Assembly (NCBI RefSeq): GCF_000685235.1
Contig: NZ_ARYH01000003.1
Span: 124,001-188,000 of the forward strand
Direction: 5' to 3'
DNA from: Hyphomonas adhaerens MHS-3
GTDB taxonomy: Bacteria > Pseudomonadota > Alphaproteobacteria > Caulobacterales > Hyphomonadaceae
DNA length: 64,000 bases
Under the pieces are notes generated by a model. The model made no database searches. It saw only the letters and a program-made list of their open reading frames with translations, and was not told the origin of the DNA. Made by a program: the position numbers and the translations under genes. Below, in pieces: positions 34,458 through 43,148 of this stretch; position 1 is the first letter of the stretch; every line of letters starts with the position of its first letter.

Positions 34458-34771
34458 AGCAACGTACCCTGACCAGGCTCATTCTCGTTGGCGGGCTCCT
34501 CGGCGGCCTCGCCGCCTGCGGCCCGGACGATCCCGGCCCGATTGCGGGAGGGCCATGCAGCTATGAGACTTCCGTCATCGAAGGCACGGTCACGGAGGTC
34601 GACGAAGACGGCGCCCTGTTCATGGGGGAAGAGGGGGAGTTCTGGGTGCCGGGCTCTTATCTTGGCAAGCTGCCGGACGTGGGTGACACGCTGACCCTCC
34701 AGCGCGAACGCATCACCGAAGGCACCTGCACACCGGAAATCTATTCCGTGATGGATGCCCCCGGCGACTAA
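34454..34771 (+). CDS. Small lipoprotein of unknown function
   Basis: 105 residues from the ATG that overlaps the upstream hydrolase stop. Lipoprotein signal with lipobox LAAC (Cys22), then an OB-like or small beta domain (VIEGTVTEVDEDGALFMGEE, YLGKLPDVGDTLTLQRERI). Cysteines at GPCSYE and GTCTPE may form a disulfide. Translational coupling to the hydrolase suggests a partner or accessory, but no domain family was recognised. Confidence 0.75.
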   Translation: MKQRTLTRLILVGGLLGGLAACGPDDPGPIAGGPCSYETSVIEGTVTEVDEDGALFMGEEGEFWVPGSYLGKLPDVGDTLTLQRERITEGTCTPEIYSVMDAPGD

Positions 34772-34833
34772 CAGCGCCAACAACCGGAAGCGGCACCGGA
34801 TTTGCAGTCTCCGCGTGCAATGAGGAGACTGCA

Positions 34834-35475
34834 ATGAAACCACCCATGAGCGTCGAGGCCCTATCCGAATTCGGCCGCATCCGGCTGTCCGACAGCTTCT
34901 TCATGCGGGATATGCTGTTCTCCGACATCGCGGCCATTCACGGCCTGTCGAACGTGCCCGACGATCCGGATCTCGCCATCGCCGCCGGCACGAAGCTGTG
35001 CACCGAACTGCTTGAGCCGCTTCAGGATGTGTTCGGCCGCATCGCCATCCGTTCCGCCTACCGGTCGTCGGAGGTCAACGGCTTCGGCAACCAGATGCAA
35101 CGCGAGAACAAGAAGGGCTACAATTGCGGCTCCAATGAAAGCAACCACGCCGCCCATATCTGGGACCGGCGCGATGCCGACGGGAACATGGGCGCGACGG
35201 CCTGCATCATCGTTCCGGCCTTCTATGATGCGTTTCACGAGGAAGGCGACTGGCAGAAACTGGCCTGGTGGATCCACGATCACCTGCCTTATTCGAAACT
35301 CTACTTCTTCCCGAAATACTGGGCCTTCAATATCCAGTGGCGTGAAAACCCGGAACGCAAGATCAACAGCTACACCAAGCCCACGGGCCAGCTGACAGCG
35401 CCGGGAAAGCCGAATTTCGAAGGTTCCCACGAAGCTGAATGGGCCCCGCTGAAGGACGTGTTCCCGAAAGCCTGA
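34834..35475 (+). CDS. M15-like (D-Ala-D-Ala carboxypeptidase fold) protein, possibly inactive
   Basis: 213 residues with no signal peptide or membrane segment, so cytoplasmic or exported without a classical signal. Layout resembles zinc peptidase family M15: AIAAGTKLCTELLEPLQDVFG, then AIRSAYRSSEVNGFGNQMQ (the SxYRS-vN block) and SNHAAHIWDRRDADG (the SxHxxGxAxD block, with one residue fewer and no Gly). Near the C-terminus YSKLYFFPKYWAFNIQW sits where active members have an acidic residue and WVH; both are replaced. The family assignment is inference from pattern; it may be a structural relative without catalysis. Start follows GGAG. Confidence 0.5.
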   Translation: MKPPMSVEALSEFGRIRLSDSFFMRDMLFSDIAAIHGLSNVPDDPDLAIAAGTKLCTELLEPLQDVFGRIAIRSAYRSSEVNGFGNQMQRENKKGYNCGSNESNHAAHIWDRRDADGNMGATACIIVPAFYDAFHEEGDWQKLAWWIHDHLPYSKLYFFPKYWAFNIQWRENPERKINSYTKPTGQLTAPGKPNFEGSHEAEWAPLKDVFPKA

Positions 35476-35481
35476 CTGAAG

Positions 35482-36150
35482 TCAGCCTGACAGCGCGTCC
35501 GCGATCTCCCGGTGGGAGGCGAACACACCATGTGCTCCGGCCTCGGTGAGCCGCCCGGCCAGCCCGGCATCGGCATGGCCGCCGCCGGTGAAGCCCCAGG
35601 CCGTCATGCCCGCCGCCCGCGCGGCCTTCACCCCGTTCACGCTGTCCTCGATGACGACGCAGGTGTCCGGGCGCGCGCCGATCCGGTCTGCCGCCAGCAG
35701 GAACAGGTCCGGCGCGGGCTTCCCGTTTGCAACGAGGTCTGACGAAAAGACATGCGGCGCGAAGGTCTCGTGCAGGCCGGTCAGTTCCAGCTTGCGGACC
35801 AGCTTGTCAGCTTCAGAAGATGACGCGACCGCCTGCAGGCCAGGGAATGCGGCGACGGCATCCAGCACGCCATCAATCGCCTTCAGCTCTGCCTCGAACC
35901 GCTTCCAGTGATTGGCGTGCAGCGCTGTGCGGAAATCCTCCGGCAGCGTCAGTCCGGCGGCCTGCGCATCGGCGGCGATGGCATTGTGGAAGTCCCGGTT
36001 ATGCAGGCCGACAAAGCGCTGGACGAAGGCCTCGAACGCATAGTCCAGCCCCCAGCCAGCGAGGATTTCCCGCTCGCACTGGATGGCGATCACTTCGGAA
36101 TCGACCAGCACACCATCGCAGTCGAAAATCAGAGCGTCGAATTTTGTCAT
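35482..36150 (-). CDS. HAD-superfamily hydrolase (beta-phosphoglucomutase/phosphoglycolate phosphatase-like)
   Basis: 222 residues. HAD motif I FDCDGVLVDSE (residues ~8-18), motif II Ser in AVASSSEADK, motif III Lys in NGKPAPDLFLLAA, motif IV VIEDSVNGVKAARAAGM. The cap is helical, as in subfamily IA. The start lies 3 nt after the mutL stop, so the two are co-transcribed. Substrate unknown; a small phosphorylated metabolite is expected. Confidence 0.92.
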   Translation of the reverse strand: MTKFDALIFDCDGVLVDSEVIAIQCEREILAGWGLDYAFEAFVQRFVGLHNRDFHNAIAADAQAAGLTLPEDFRTALHANHWKRFEAELKAIDGVLDAVAAFPGLQAVASSSEADKLVRKLELTGLHETFAPHVFSSDLVANGKPAPDLFLLAADRIGARPDTCVVIEDSVNGVKAARAAGMTAWGFTGGGHADAGLAGRLTEAGAHGVFASHREIADALSG

Positions 36151-36153
36151 GTC

Positions 36154-38034
36154 TCAGCGGCGCCCGAACAGTTTTTCAATGTCGGCAAGCTTCAGTTCCA
36201 CATAGGTCGGGCGGCCATGATTGCACTGGCCGGAATGGGGCGTCGCCTCCATCTGGCGCAGCAGCGCATTCATTTCCTCGCCATTGAGGCGCCGGCCCGA
36301 GCGGACGGACCCGCGGCACGCCATGTTGCCCATGACCTCCTCGAACCGTTCCTTCAGGACGAGGCCCGCATCGTATTCGGCAAAGTCGTCCGCGAGGTCG
36401 CGGATCAGGCCTGCGGCGTCCATCTCCCCGAACAGGGCGGGGGTGGCGCGCACGCAGACAGCGCCCGAACCGAAGGCTTCGATCTCCAGCCCCAGTTCGG
36501 CCAGCTCTTCGGCGCGTTCCACCACGCGGGCGGCCTCGTCTTCCGTCAGCTCCACGACATCCGGGATGAGCAGCGCCTGCCGCTTCACACCGCCCGCCGC
36601 CATCTGGCGCTTCATGTCCTCATAGACGAGACGCTCATGCGCGGCGTGCTGGTCAACGATGACGATGCCATCCTGTGTCTGGGCGATGACATAGGTTTCG
36701 TGCAGCTGGGCCCGGGCGACGCCGAGCGGGAAGTCTTCCGTGGCCTGCGTTTCCGGCTCGACGCGGGCGCTGGGCGCGACGTCACGTTCGTAGGTGTCTG
36801 GCGCATAAGGCTCGGCGGACTCGGCCCATCCGCCGGGCGGCGGCGCAGGCTCAAAGCTGGACGGCGCCCGGACAGGTGAAATGCTGGTGGGGTTGTAGGC
36901 GGGCCGTGACGCGAACAGCGCCCCGGTCGGCGCACCTTCCGGGCGCACCTTGCCCAGCGCATAGCCCGCCACCGTGGTGGACGCCCTGTGCCCGGCATCC
37001 GCCAGAGAATGCCGCAAGGCGCCAATCATCAGGCCACGTACATTCCCGGCATCGCGGAAGCGGACTTCCGTCTTTGCCGGGTGGACGTTCACGTCCACAT
37101 ATTCGGGGTCCAGTTCCACAAACAGGGCCGCCAGCGGATGGCGATCCCGCGCCAGGAAATCCTGATAGGCGGCGCGGATCACGCCGTTCAGCATCCGGTC
37201 TTTCACCGGGCGCCCGTTGACGAACAGGAATTGCATCTGCGCATTGCCGCGGTTCAGCGTCGGCAGACCGGCGAACCCTGTCAGCGTCACGCCTTCGCGT
37301 TCCGCCTCGATGGCCACGGCATTGTCGCGGAAGTCCCGCCCCATGATGGCACCGAGACGGGCCAGGCGCCCGGCTTCACCCTCGGCCTCCGCTGCATAGC
37401 GCAGCACGTTGCGGCCATTGTTCTCCAGGCTGAATGAGACATGCGGATTGGCCATGGCGAGGCGCTTGACCACGTCGGTCACGGCCATGCTTTCGGAGCG
37501 TTCGCCTTTCATGAATTTCAGGCGCGCGGGCGTCGCGTGGAACAGGTCGCGCACTTCGATCCGTGTGCCGGTTTCGCCCCGGCCAGTGAAGGCCGCGGGC
37601 CGGGGGCCTTCAATCCGCCCGGCCTCGATGAAGATATCGGCGGCCTCTTCACCGGCGGCGCGCGAGGTGATGGTCATGCGGCTGACCGAGGCGATGGAGG
37701 GTAGCGCCTCACCGCGAAAGCCCATCGTGTGGATGTTCAGCAGGTCCACCCGGCCATCCTGTCCGGCCGAGAGTTTCGAGGTTGCGTGCCGGTCCAGCGC
37801 GAGCAGCAGATCGTCCGCGCTCATGCCGCAGCCATCATCCTCGATCGTCATTCGTTTCAGGCCGCCCGCCTCGATCGCGATGTCGATCCGCGTGGCCCCG
37901 GCGTCCAGCGCATTCTCGGCGAGTTCCTTCACCGCTGCCGCCGGACGTTCAACCACTTCACCTGCCGCGATCCGGTTCACGACATCGGGGGGCAGTTTGC
38001 GGATCTGGGGACGGGGACGCACGGAATCAGCCAT
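36154..38034 (-). CDS. mutL: DNA mismatch repair protein MutL, endonuclease type
   Basis: 626 residues. GHKL ATPase N-terminus: [48 protein letters not shown] and [17 protein letters not shown]-terminal region carries [13 protein letters not shown] (~residue 460), matching the metal-binding endonuclease motif DQHA-x2-E-x4-E, plus ACRGSVRSG and QCNHGRPT. So this MutL probably nicks DNA itself, consistent with alphaproteobacteria lacking MutH. The linker (residues ~340-420) is Pro-rich and low in conservation. HAD phosphatase gene follows directly. Confidence 0.96.
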   Translation of the reverse strand: MADSVRPRPQIRKLPPDVVNRIAAGEVVERPAAAVKELAENALDAGATRIDIAIEAGGLKRMTIEDDGCGMSADDLLLALDRHATSKLSAGQDGRVDLLNIHTMGFRGEALPSIASVSRMTITSRAAGEEAADIFIEAGRIEGPRPAAFTGRGETGTRIEVRDLFHATPARLKFMKGERSESMAVTDVVKRLAMANPHVSFSLENNGRNVLRYAAEAEGEAGRLARLGAIMGRDFRDNAVAIEAEREGVTLTGFAGLPTLNRGNAQMQFLFVNGRPVKDRMLNGVIRAAYQDFLARDRHPLAALFVELDPEYVDVNVHPAKTEVRFRDAGNVRGLMIGALRHSLADAGHRASTTVAGYALGKVRPEGAPTGALFASRPAYNPTSISPVRAPSSFEPAPPPGGWAESAEPYAPDTYERDVAPSARVEPETQATEDFPLGVARAQLHETYVIAQTQDGIVIVDQHAAHERLVYEDMKRQMAAGGVKRQALLIPDVVELTEDEAARVVERAEELAELGLEIEAFGSGAVCVRATPALFGEMDAAGLIRDLADDFAEYDAGLVLKERFEEVMGNMACRGSVRSGRRLNGEEMNALLRQMEATPHSGQCNHGRPTYVELKLADIEKLFGRR

Positions 38035-38312
38035 GCTTCAATCTTACCCTGCCGGGCCGGTTTTGTCCCCCGGCGCGCGGCAGGACTCCGCCCTGCCCAT
38101 CCCTGCGGCAATAAGCCAAAAACTGTGTAAAATCAGTGCGGTGCGATGGATTTTCACTTCCGGGCTTCGCCTGAAACAGGCTCGCCCGACCGCCTTAACA
38201 TGCTGTTTTAAAAGTCTTTTTTGCCTAACTCACGTCCCTGTCGAGCGGGTTTGCATTGTCGGGCAAGACGGATCAGTATGCATTCGAAATCACAGTCCGA
38301 GGCCTTGATTCT
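38035..38312. other. Divergent, structured intergenic region (mutL / cytochrome c)
   Basis: 278 nt. A nested stem occurs at 38161-38188: CGGGC and GCCTG pair with CAGGC and GCCCG around an AAA loop with small internal bulges. Further on there is an AT-rich patch with gttttaaaagtcttttttg at ~38204-38225. No ORF with a supported start. It may hold a promoter, a leader or an sRNA; nothing decides between these. Confidence 0.4.
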
Positions 38313-38888
38313 ATGCGACTTTCTCTCGTTTCCGCTTCTCTTATCGTTCTTGCTGGCATGACCGCAGCCTGCGGTGGCTCCGGCGACAGTTCCGCCCCCG
38401 CAGCGCCTGCTGCGGAAACACCGGCCGCAACGCCGGCACCGGAAGCGGCAGCTCCGGCGGTGGAGACACCCGCCGAGCCGTCGGCCGTGCCAACTGCTGC
38501 CCCGGCCGACGCCGACACCAGCGAAGGCTCGCCCGAGTTTGCGAGCCTGCCTGCACCGTACAACACGGCCGACTATGCGCGCGGCCGCCGGACGTTCAAA
38601 CTCTGCCAGTCCTGCCACACGACGGCGGAAGGCGCCGGCGCGCTGGTGGGTCCGAACCTCTACGGCCTGTTCGGGCGCGAAGCTGGTACGTCCGAGGGCT
38701 TCCAATATTCTGACGCCCTGAAGGAAGCCGACTTCATCTGGACGCCTGACAAGGTCGATCACTGGCTGGAGAACCCGCAGACCTTCCTGAAAGGCAACCG
38801 GATGACCTTTGCCGGTGTCCGCCGTCCTGACGACCGGACCGCAGTCATCGCCTACCTGATGACCCAGACGGGTTACACGGGCGAATAA
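38313..38888 (+). CDS. Lipoprotein c-type cytochrome
   Basis: 191 residues from the ATG at 38313, which gives a lipoprotein signal (lipobox TAAC, Cys20). A ~50-residue Ala/Pro/Glu-rich flexible linker leads to a class I cytochrome c. Heme binding motif CQSCH (~residues 108-112), then GPNLYGLFGREAGT and the distal Met in LKGNRMTFAGVR. The layout matches membrane-tethered cytochromes (like CycM) that carry electrons between respiratory complexes in the periplasm. A longer frame to 38256 has no signal peptide. Divergent from mutL; it is not next to oxidase genes. Confidence 0.9.
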   Translation: MRLSLVSASLIVLAGMTAACGGSGDSSAPAAPAAETPAATPAPEAAAPAVETPAEPSAVPTAAPADADTSEGSPEFASLPAPYNTADYARGRRTFKLCQSCHTTAEGAGALVGPNLYGLFGREAGTSEGFQYSDALKEADFIWTPDKVDHWLENPQTFLKGNRMTFAGVRRPDDRTAVIAYLMTQTGYTGE

Positions 38889-38898
38889 GCCCTGAAGG

Positions 38899-39588
38899 TT
38901 AGCGGCGCACAGTCACGGCGAGCAGGATTGCCTGCTCGTCGAACTCGCCGCCGAATTCCTCGCGGTAGCCGACCGATACGTCCGCAGCAGGGAAGTGGTA
39001 GCCGATCTGGGTCTCGGTCTTGATCGAATTTGCGGACTGGCGCCCGTATTCCAGCCACACCTGCTCTGTCGTGAAGAAGTTGCCGCCAAGGTCGCTGCCG
39101 TATCCGAACTCAAAGCGCTGGCGGTCACATCCGCCTTCCTGGTGAATCCAGGCCGCGTCAGCGAAGAGGTAATAATTGCGGGTCTTGTAGACGCCGCTGC
39201 GTCCGGCGGAGACCCGCGCTTCGCCGCCGGCCCCCTGGCACCCGAACACGCCGGCCAGTGTCGTGCCGTGCAGGACGGCAGCTTCGGCGCCGATGGCCCA
39301 GCCCTTGCTGTTTGACCAGAGCTGGCGCCGTGCGGAGAGGCGATAGGCATCGCGATCCTGCGTGCCGCCATCATAGCGCACGCTTTCCGCCTTGCCGGTC
39401 ACCATCCAGCCGCCGCCCAGACCATACTCGCCATAAAGATCCCCGCGGCGTCCATCTTCGCCATCCAGCCTTTCGGCGGAGAGATTGACGCGCGCATAGA
39501 TATCCCCTTGCCGCTGCGCCCATGGGCCGGCCTCTGCCGAACCGGCGACGGCCAAAGCCGCCAAACATATTCCCCTCAATCCCCGCAT
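38899..39588 (-). CDS. Putative outer-membrane beta-barrel protein
   Basis: 229 residues. Signal peptide (residues 1-20, ending SAEA|GPW). The rest alternates hydrophobic/polar residues with Gly and Tyr, as in barrels: GDLYGEYGLGGGWMVTGKAE, YYLFADAAWIHQ, QVWLEYGRQSANSI, EFDEQAILLAVTVRR. Two Cys (GVFGCQG, EGGCDRQ) may form a disulfide in a loop. No recognised family; it resembles uncharacterised outer-membrane proteins of alphaproteobacteria. It lies 10 nt from the end of the convergent cytochrome c gene. Confidence 0.65.
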   Translation of the reverse strand: MRGLRGICLAALAVAGSAEAGPWAQRQGDIYARVNLSAERLDGEDGRRGDLYGEYGLGGGWMVTGKAESVRYDGGTQDRDAYRLSARRQLWSNSKGWAIGAEAAVLHGTTLAGVFGCQGAGGEARVSAGRSGVYKTRNYYLFADAAWIHQEGGCDRQRFEFGYGSDLGGNFFTTEQVWLEYGRQSANSIKTETQIGYHFPAADVSVGYREEFGGEFDEQAILLAVTVRR

Positions 39589-39648
39589 GACTTTCGGCTA
39601 GCAGGGATTGAGGGGAGCGACCAGCAGACTCTCCTGGGGGTTGACGCG

Positions 39649-40047
39649 CTACAGATCCCAGGACGCGTTCTGCAGGACGATGCGGTATCCGTCCGGGTCT
39701 TCAAAGGTCACGCCCTTGTCGTCCCAATAGGAATTGAAGGCGGGAACGGGCAGGAAACCGGCCGCGCGCAGGCGGCGGTAGACCGCGTCGAACCGGTTTC
39801 GCTGTGGCAGGTAAAAGACGAGCAAATTGTCTTCGGTCGGCGCGCGCCCTGCGATGTGCCCATGTGCCACCGTGAATTCGAGGTGGTATGGCGCGTTCGG
39901 ATGCCCCAGCATCACGCCGTCGAAGTTTCCGTGGCCACCGAACTCGTAGAGCACCCTGAACCCGAGACCATCGCGATAGAATGGCAGGAGGGCATCAAGG
40001 TTGTCCGTAGGCCGCGCAATGCGGATTCGCGCCTGTTCCAGTGTCAT
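39649..40047 (-). CDS. VOC family (glyoxalase/bleomycin-resistance fold) protein
   Basis: 132 residues with two beta-alpha-beta-beta-beta units: RIARPTDNLDALLPFYRDGLGFRVLYEF, then YHLEFTVAHGH, and FDAVYRRLRAAGFLPVP, GVTFEDPDGYRIVLQ. Metal ligand candidates are the first-strand His-poor position, His in YHLEF and Asp/Glu in FEDPDG. The gene is alone. Such single-domain proteins bind and sometimes detoxify small electrophiles; the ligand is unknown. Confidence 0.9.
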   Translation of the reverse strand: MTLEQARIRIARPTDNLDALLPFYRDGLGFRVLYEFGGHGNFDGVMLGHPNAPYHLEFTVAHGHIAGRAPTEDNLLVFYLPQRNRFDAVYRRLRAAGFLPVPAFNSYWDDKGVTFEDPDGYRIVLQNASWDL

Positions 40048-40126
40048 GGCGAGGTCTCCCTGTTCGTCTCAGGGCCGCCTTGTGGGACCTCAACCAAGGT
40101 TTAGGTCAAGCAGGAAAACTGCATTC

Positions 40127-40165
40127 CCAAAAACAAAAACCCCCGCACGAGGCGGGGGCTTTCTC
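40127..40165 (-). terminator. Rho-independent terminator of the MarR gene
   Basis: Read on the minus strand, CCCCCGC-ctcgt-GCGGGGG is followed by TTTTTGTTTTT. It lies directly downstream of the MarR-family gene's stop (40190) and prevents readthrough into the VOC gene. Confidence 0.92.
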
Positions 40166-40189
40166 CCAGGGTATTTACCGAACCGCTTC

Positions 40190-40684
40190 TTAGAGGCGGA
40201 AACGGATCTGGTCAGACCAGAAGCGCTCAAGGCGCGTGATGGTCTTGTTCAGCTGCGAGAGGTCGTCCGGACGCACGCTGGCTGTCGGCTCAAGCGCATT
40301 GGCCTGCTTCTCGAAGAGTTTCGCGACACGGGCGCGGACTTTCAGGCCGCGCTCAGTCAGGCGCAGCGTGACTGTGCGCTTGTCATCTTCAGAGCGGGTC
40401 TGGATCAGATAACCGCCTTCCTGCAGCTTCTTGACGTTGTAGGACAGGCTGGTGCCGGCAAAAGCACCCCGGGCACGCAGGACCGAAGCCGGAGCCTCAC
40501 CCTCGCCGATCTCGTAGATCAGCAGCGCCTGGACGCCTGTCAGCGAGCGTTCGCCGCCACGTTCAAGATCGTCTTTGACAACATCGTGAAGACGACGGTG
40601 CGCTTGTTCAAGAAGAGAGAGAGACTTCAGGAAAGACTCACCCAGGCTCAGTTCTGCAGTTTCCTGCAATTCAGCAATCATCAT
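40190..40684 (-). CDS. MarR-family winged-helix regulator
   Basis: 164 residues from the ATG at 40682-40684 (a GTG at 40696 and an ATG at 40681 are alternatives; no ribosome site is decisive). Winged helix: SLTGVQALLIYEIGEGEAP, ASVLRARGAFAGTSLSYNVKKLQEGGYL as recognition helix, then QTRSEDDKRTVTLRLTERGLKVR as the wing. The C-terminal helix (NKTITRLERFWSDQIRF) provides dimerisation. It looks like the single-gene MarR of many alphaproteobacteria (LdtR-like). A perfect dyad upstream suggests autoregulation. A strong terminator follows. Confidence 0.92.
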   Translation of the reverse strand: MMIAELQETAELSLGESFLKSLSLLEQAHRRLHDVVKDDLERGGERSLTGVQALLIYEIGEGEAPASVLRARGAFAGTSLSYNVKKLQEGGYLIQTRSEDDKRTVTLRLTERGLKVRARVAKLFEKQANALEPTASVRPDDLSQLNKTITRLERFWSDQIRFRL

Positions 40685-40707
40685 TTCAACCACCACTCAA
40701 CTTTTGT

Positions 40708-40728
40708 TGTAGTTTGAACAGAACTACA
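40708..40728. promoter_or_regulatory. Candidate autoregulatory operator of the MarR gene
   Basis: TGTAGTT (40708-40714) and AACTACA (40722-40728) are a perfect 7-bp inverted repeat with a 7-nt spacer, 23 nt before the start codon. MarR dimers typically bind such short dyads between the promoter and the coding region. Upstream, 40730-40800 is AT-rich and probably holds the promoter. Confidence 0.65.
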
Positions 40729-40905
40729 CGTGCTATCCTAATAAACTGATAAGCATGTTGGTATTGAGCAAGTCGTTAGTTAATATTCGGCCGTTTTGAT
40801 TAACCGTTACTTTTACGAAACAATTTTACTTCTGATTCACGAAATCCGCCCGCGCCCGCCCGGCACGGGTTCCGTCCGGCACATCGGCCGAACTTCCGGA
40901 CAGGA

Positions 40906-41631
40906 TCAGGCAAACGCCGTTGCGGCGGGATCGTATTTGGGGCTTGGCCCGTGCACATTGGACTCCGGACGGGAGTCGATCAGCATAAAGACAAAGATCA
41001 CAAGCCAGCCGATATAGGGCACAAAGGTGATCAGATAGAGCCAGCCTGAAAGATCCTGGTCATGTAGTCGCCGGACCGTCACAGCAATCGACGGGATGAT
41101 CTGATAGAGGAACCAGAGCAGTGTGAGCCAGGGCGCAAAGTCGTCGCCGCCATAAAGAATGACGCTGAGAACAACGTCCAGCATGAACGCCACGATATAG
41201 GTCAACACGTTGAAAAGCGTGTAACCCCAGTACTCCTGGCGCCGGGCCCGCCCAGTAAAGCGGAAATAGTTCTTCGTGATGCTGCGAATGAAATAGGTCC
41301 ACACGCCGTCGCCCGGCACGGCTGGCGGCTTGCTGCCATAGACCGGTGAGGCGGCCTGCGCCTGAGGCTGGGAAAGCGGTGCCTGCACCGCCGCAGCGGG
41401 CGCTGAGACCGCGGAGGGGGCAGGCTCTGGGGCTGTGGCCTGCGGCGCGGGCCCGAGGGAATAGATATCCCGCGCCTCGTCGCCAAGGCCCATGAAGTCC
41501 ACTTTCTGGCCGGGCGCCAGCGAACTGCCGCCCCGCACCTGCGCCTGTTCATAAGTGTAGCGAACGCCATCATCCCCGAGAATAAGTCCCGGCCCGTCTG
41601 AACCATCCGCCTTCAGGACCTGCCCGCGCAT
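40906..41631 (-). CDS. DUF805 membrane protein with N-terminal small domain
   Basis: 241 residues. Residues ~1-60 form a compact domain (MRGQVLKADGSDGPGLILGD...GQKVDFMGLGDEARDIY) often found before DUF805 and reminiscent of a small beta barrel. A Pro/Ala/Gln-rich linker follows (residues ~61-105). The C-terminal DUF805 domain has several transmembrane helices and the signatures FTGRARRQEYWGYTLFN and VRRLHDQDLSGWLYLI. Inner-membrane protein of unknown function. SD GAGGTG supports the start. Confidence 0.92.
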   Translation of the reverse strand: MRGQVLKADGSDGPGLILGDDGVRYTYEQAQVRGGSSLAPGQKVDFMGLGDEARDIYSLGPAPQATAPEPAPSAVSAPAAAVQAPLSQPQAQAASPVYGSKPPAVPGDGVWTYFIRSITKNYFRFTGRARRQEYWGYTLFNVLTYIVAFMLDVVLSVILYGGDDFAPWLTLLWFLYQIIPSIAVTVRRLHDQDLSGWLYLITFVPYIGWLVIFVFMLIDSRPESNVHGPSPKYDPAATAFA

Positions 41632-41706
41632 GCGCTACACCTCAAACATTGTTGCCTGAAGACTATCGGGAATACTTGCAGGGCTTGTCCAGTCCTTGAA
41701 TAAGAC

Positions 41707-42765
41707 TCAGAACGTCAATTCGTCTTCGCCGAGCGGCGCGAAATACTTGTCGACCATCTCATCGGGCACATCCTCGATCGTCGCCGGATCCCATGAGGGG
41801 GCATTGTCCTTGTCGATGATGACCGCGCGCACGCCTTCCTGGAAATCATGGCTCTGCACCTTCCGCCAGCCGATGCGGTATTCCATCTGCATGTTGTCGC
41901 GGAAGCTGGTCAGCTGACGCCCTTCGCGCAACTGGCGCAAGGCCACCTTGACCGTCTCGGGCGATTTCGACCGTAGCGACTTGACCTGGGAAAGCGCCCA
42001 GTCGCCGCCATCGGCTTCCAGCGCCGAGACAATCTCTTCGGCATTATCGAAGGCAAAGCATGTGTCGATCACGGCACGGTTCGCCTCGAACCCGCCTGCC
42101 GGGATGGAATGCGTCAGCGTCCGCAGGATCTCGTTCAGCATTTCCGCTGCGCCAACGGAAAAGTCTGCCGAGGCGATCTGTTTCATCAGGTTCGGCACGA
42201 GTTCCGAGGGCAGGAAATGCGTCGCCACGCCGGCCGCGGCCACGTCCTGGCCTTTCAGCCGGTCGCCTGTCAGGGCGAGCCAGGTGCCAAGCTCACCGGC
42301 AAGGCGCGGCAGGAACCAGCCACCACCGACATCCGGGAACAGGCCGATACCCGTCTCCGGCATGGCAAACAGCGTCCGCTCGGTGGCGACCCGGTGAGAC
42401 CCGTGTACCGACAGGCCCACGCCGCCGCCCATGGTGACACCGTCCATAATGGCCAGCACCGGCTTCGGGAATTCGTCCAGGGCGACGTTCATCCGGTATT
42501 CGACAGCGAAGAATGCCCGCGCCTCGCTGGCATCGCCTGCGCCGCTTTCCGCCAGCATGCGGATATCGCCGCCCGCACAGAAGCCACGGGTGCCTTCCTG
42601 GTGGTCGATCAGGACAAGGTTGACCGCGTCATCGCCAGACCAGCCCTGAAGCGCTGTCAGAATGGCGGCGCACATGGGCGTATTCAGCGCATGCAGCGCC
42701 GACGGCCGGGTCAGCGTGATGCGGCCAACGCCGCCTTCGACCCGGATGGAAACATCTTCAGTCAT
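41707..42765 (-). CDS. 3-hydroxyisobutyryl-CoA hydrolase (enoyl-CoA hydratase/isomerase fold)
   Basis: 352 residues from the ATG at 42763-42765 behind GAGGGG (a TTG directly before it is unlikely). Crotonase fold: RGFCAGGDIRMLAESG, PVLAIMDGVTMGGGVGLSVH, and the diagnostic MPETGIGLFPDVGGGWFLPRL of HIBCH enzymes. HIBCH hydrolyses 3-hydroxyisobutyryl-CoA in valine breakdown. Other possible valine genes are scattered at 50347 and 60244. The gene itself has no operon partner. Confidence 0.92.
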   Translation of the reverse strand: MTEDVSIRVEGGVGRITLTRPSALHALNTPMCAAILTALQGWSGDDAVNLVLIDHQEGTRGFCAGGDIRMLAESGAGDASEARAFFAVEYRMNVALDEFPKPVLAIMDGVTMGGGVGLSVHGSHRVATERTLFAMPETGIGLFPDVGGGWFLPRLAGELGTWLALTGDRLKGQDVAAAGVATHFLPSELVPNLMKQIASADFSVGAAEMLNEILRTLTHSIPAGGFEANRAVIDTCFAFDNAEEIVSALEADGGDWALSQVKSLRSKSPETVKVALRQLREGRQLTSFRDNMQMEYRIGWRKVQSHDFQEGVRAVIIDKDNAPSWDPATIEDVPDEMVDKYFAPLGEDELTF

Positions 42766-42868
42766 CAAAACCCCTCACTCAACCTTGAAATTTTACAAAC
42801 AAACCGCGCGAGCTGTTAACCCGATTCTGACATCTAAGCGGGGTTTCGCTCAGAGGGGAGTCTGGCGA

Positions 42869-43129
42869 ATGTATGCGTTTGAGGTGGAAGCCCTCGATCG
42901 CAGGGAGGTCCGTTGCCAGGTTGAGGCTGTCGGGCGTCTCCGCATCGGGTGGCGTAAATGGGTGACTTGCGAGATTCGCGATATCTCGTGCGGCGGTGCG
43001 CGCATCGCTGTGGCCGAAGGTGTAGACCTTCCGGAACAGTTCGTGCTGACCTCTTGCCTGTTCGACGGCGAGCGCGTCTGCATGCGCCGATGGGAGTTCG
43101 GCAGCGAGACCGGCGTCGAATTTATCTGA
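42869..43129 (+). CDS. PilZ-domain protein
   Basis: 86 residues, single domain. The c-di-GMP-binding PilZ motifs are visible: an RxxxR-type block DRREVRCQV (residues ~10-18) and CEIRDISCGGARIAV (D/NxSxxG type, ~35-48). The C-terminal strand is ETGVEFI. The start ATG at 42869 has GAGGGGAG upstream; upstream in-frame extension to 42662 is not protein-like. Convergent with the TauD-type gene. It is likely a c-di-GMP effector; its partner is unknown. Confidence 0.86.
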   Translation: MYAFEVEALDRREVRCQVEAVGRLRIGWRKWVTCEIRDISCGGARIAVAEGVDLPEQFVLTSCLFDGERVCMRRWEFGSETGVEFI

Positions 43130-43148
43130 CCGGCCCCGCAGTACGCCA

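Noticed and set aside
40779-40800. Possible CtrA site (TTAA-N7-TTAA) in the AT-rich leader before marR
   Set aside because: The two TTAA elements are 16 bases apart instead of 7.
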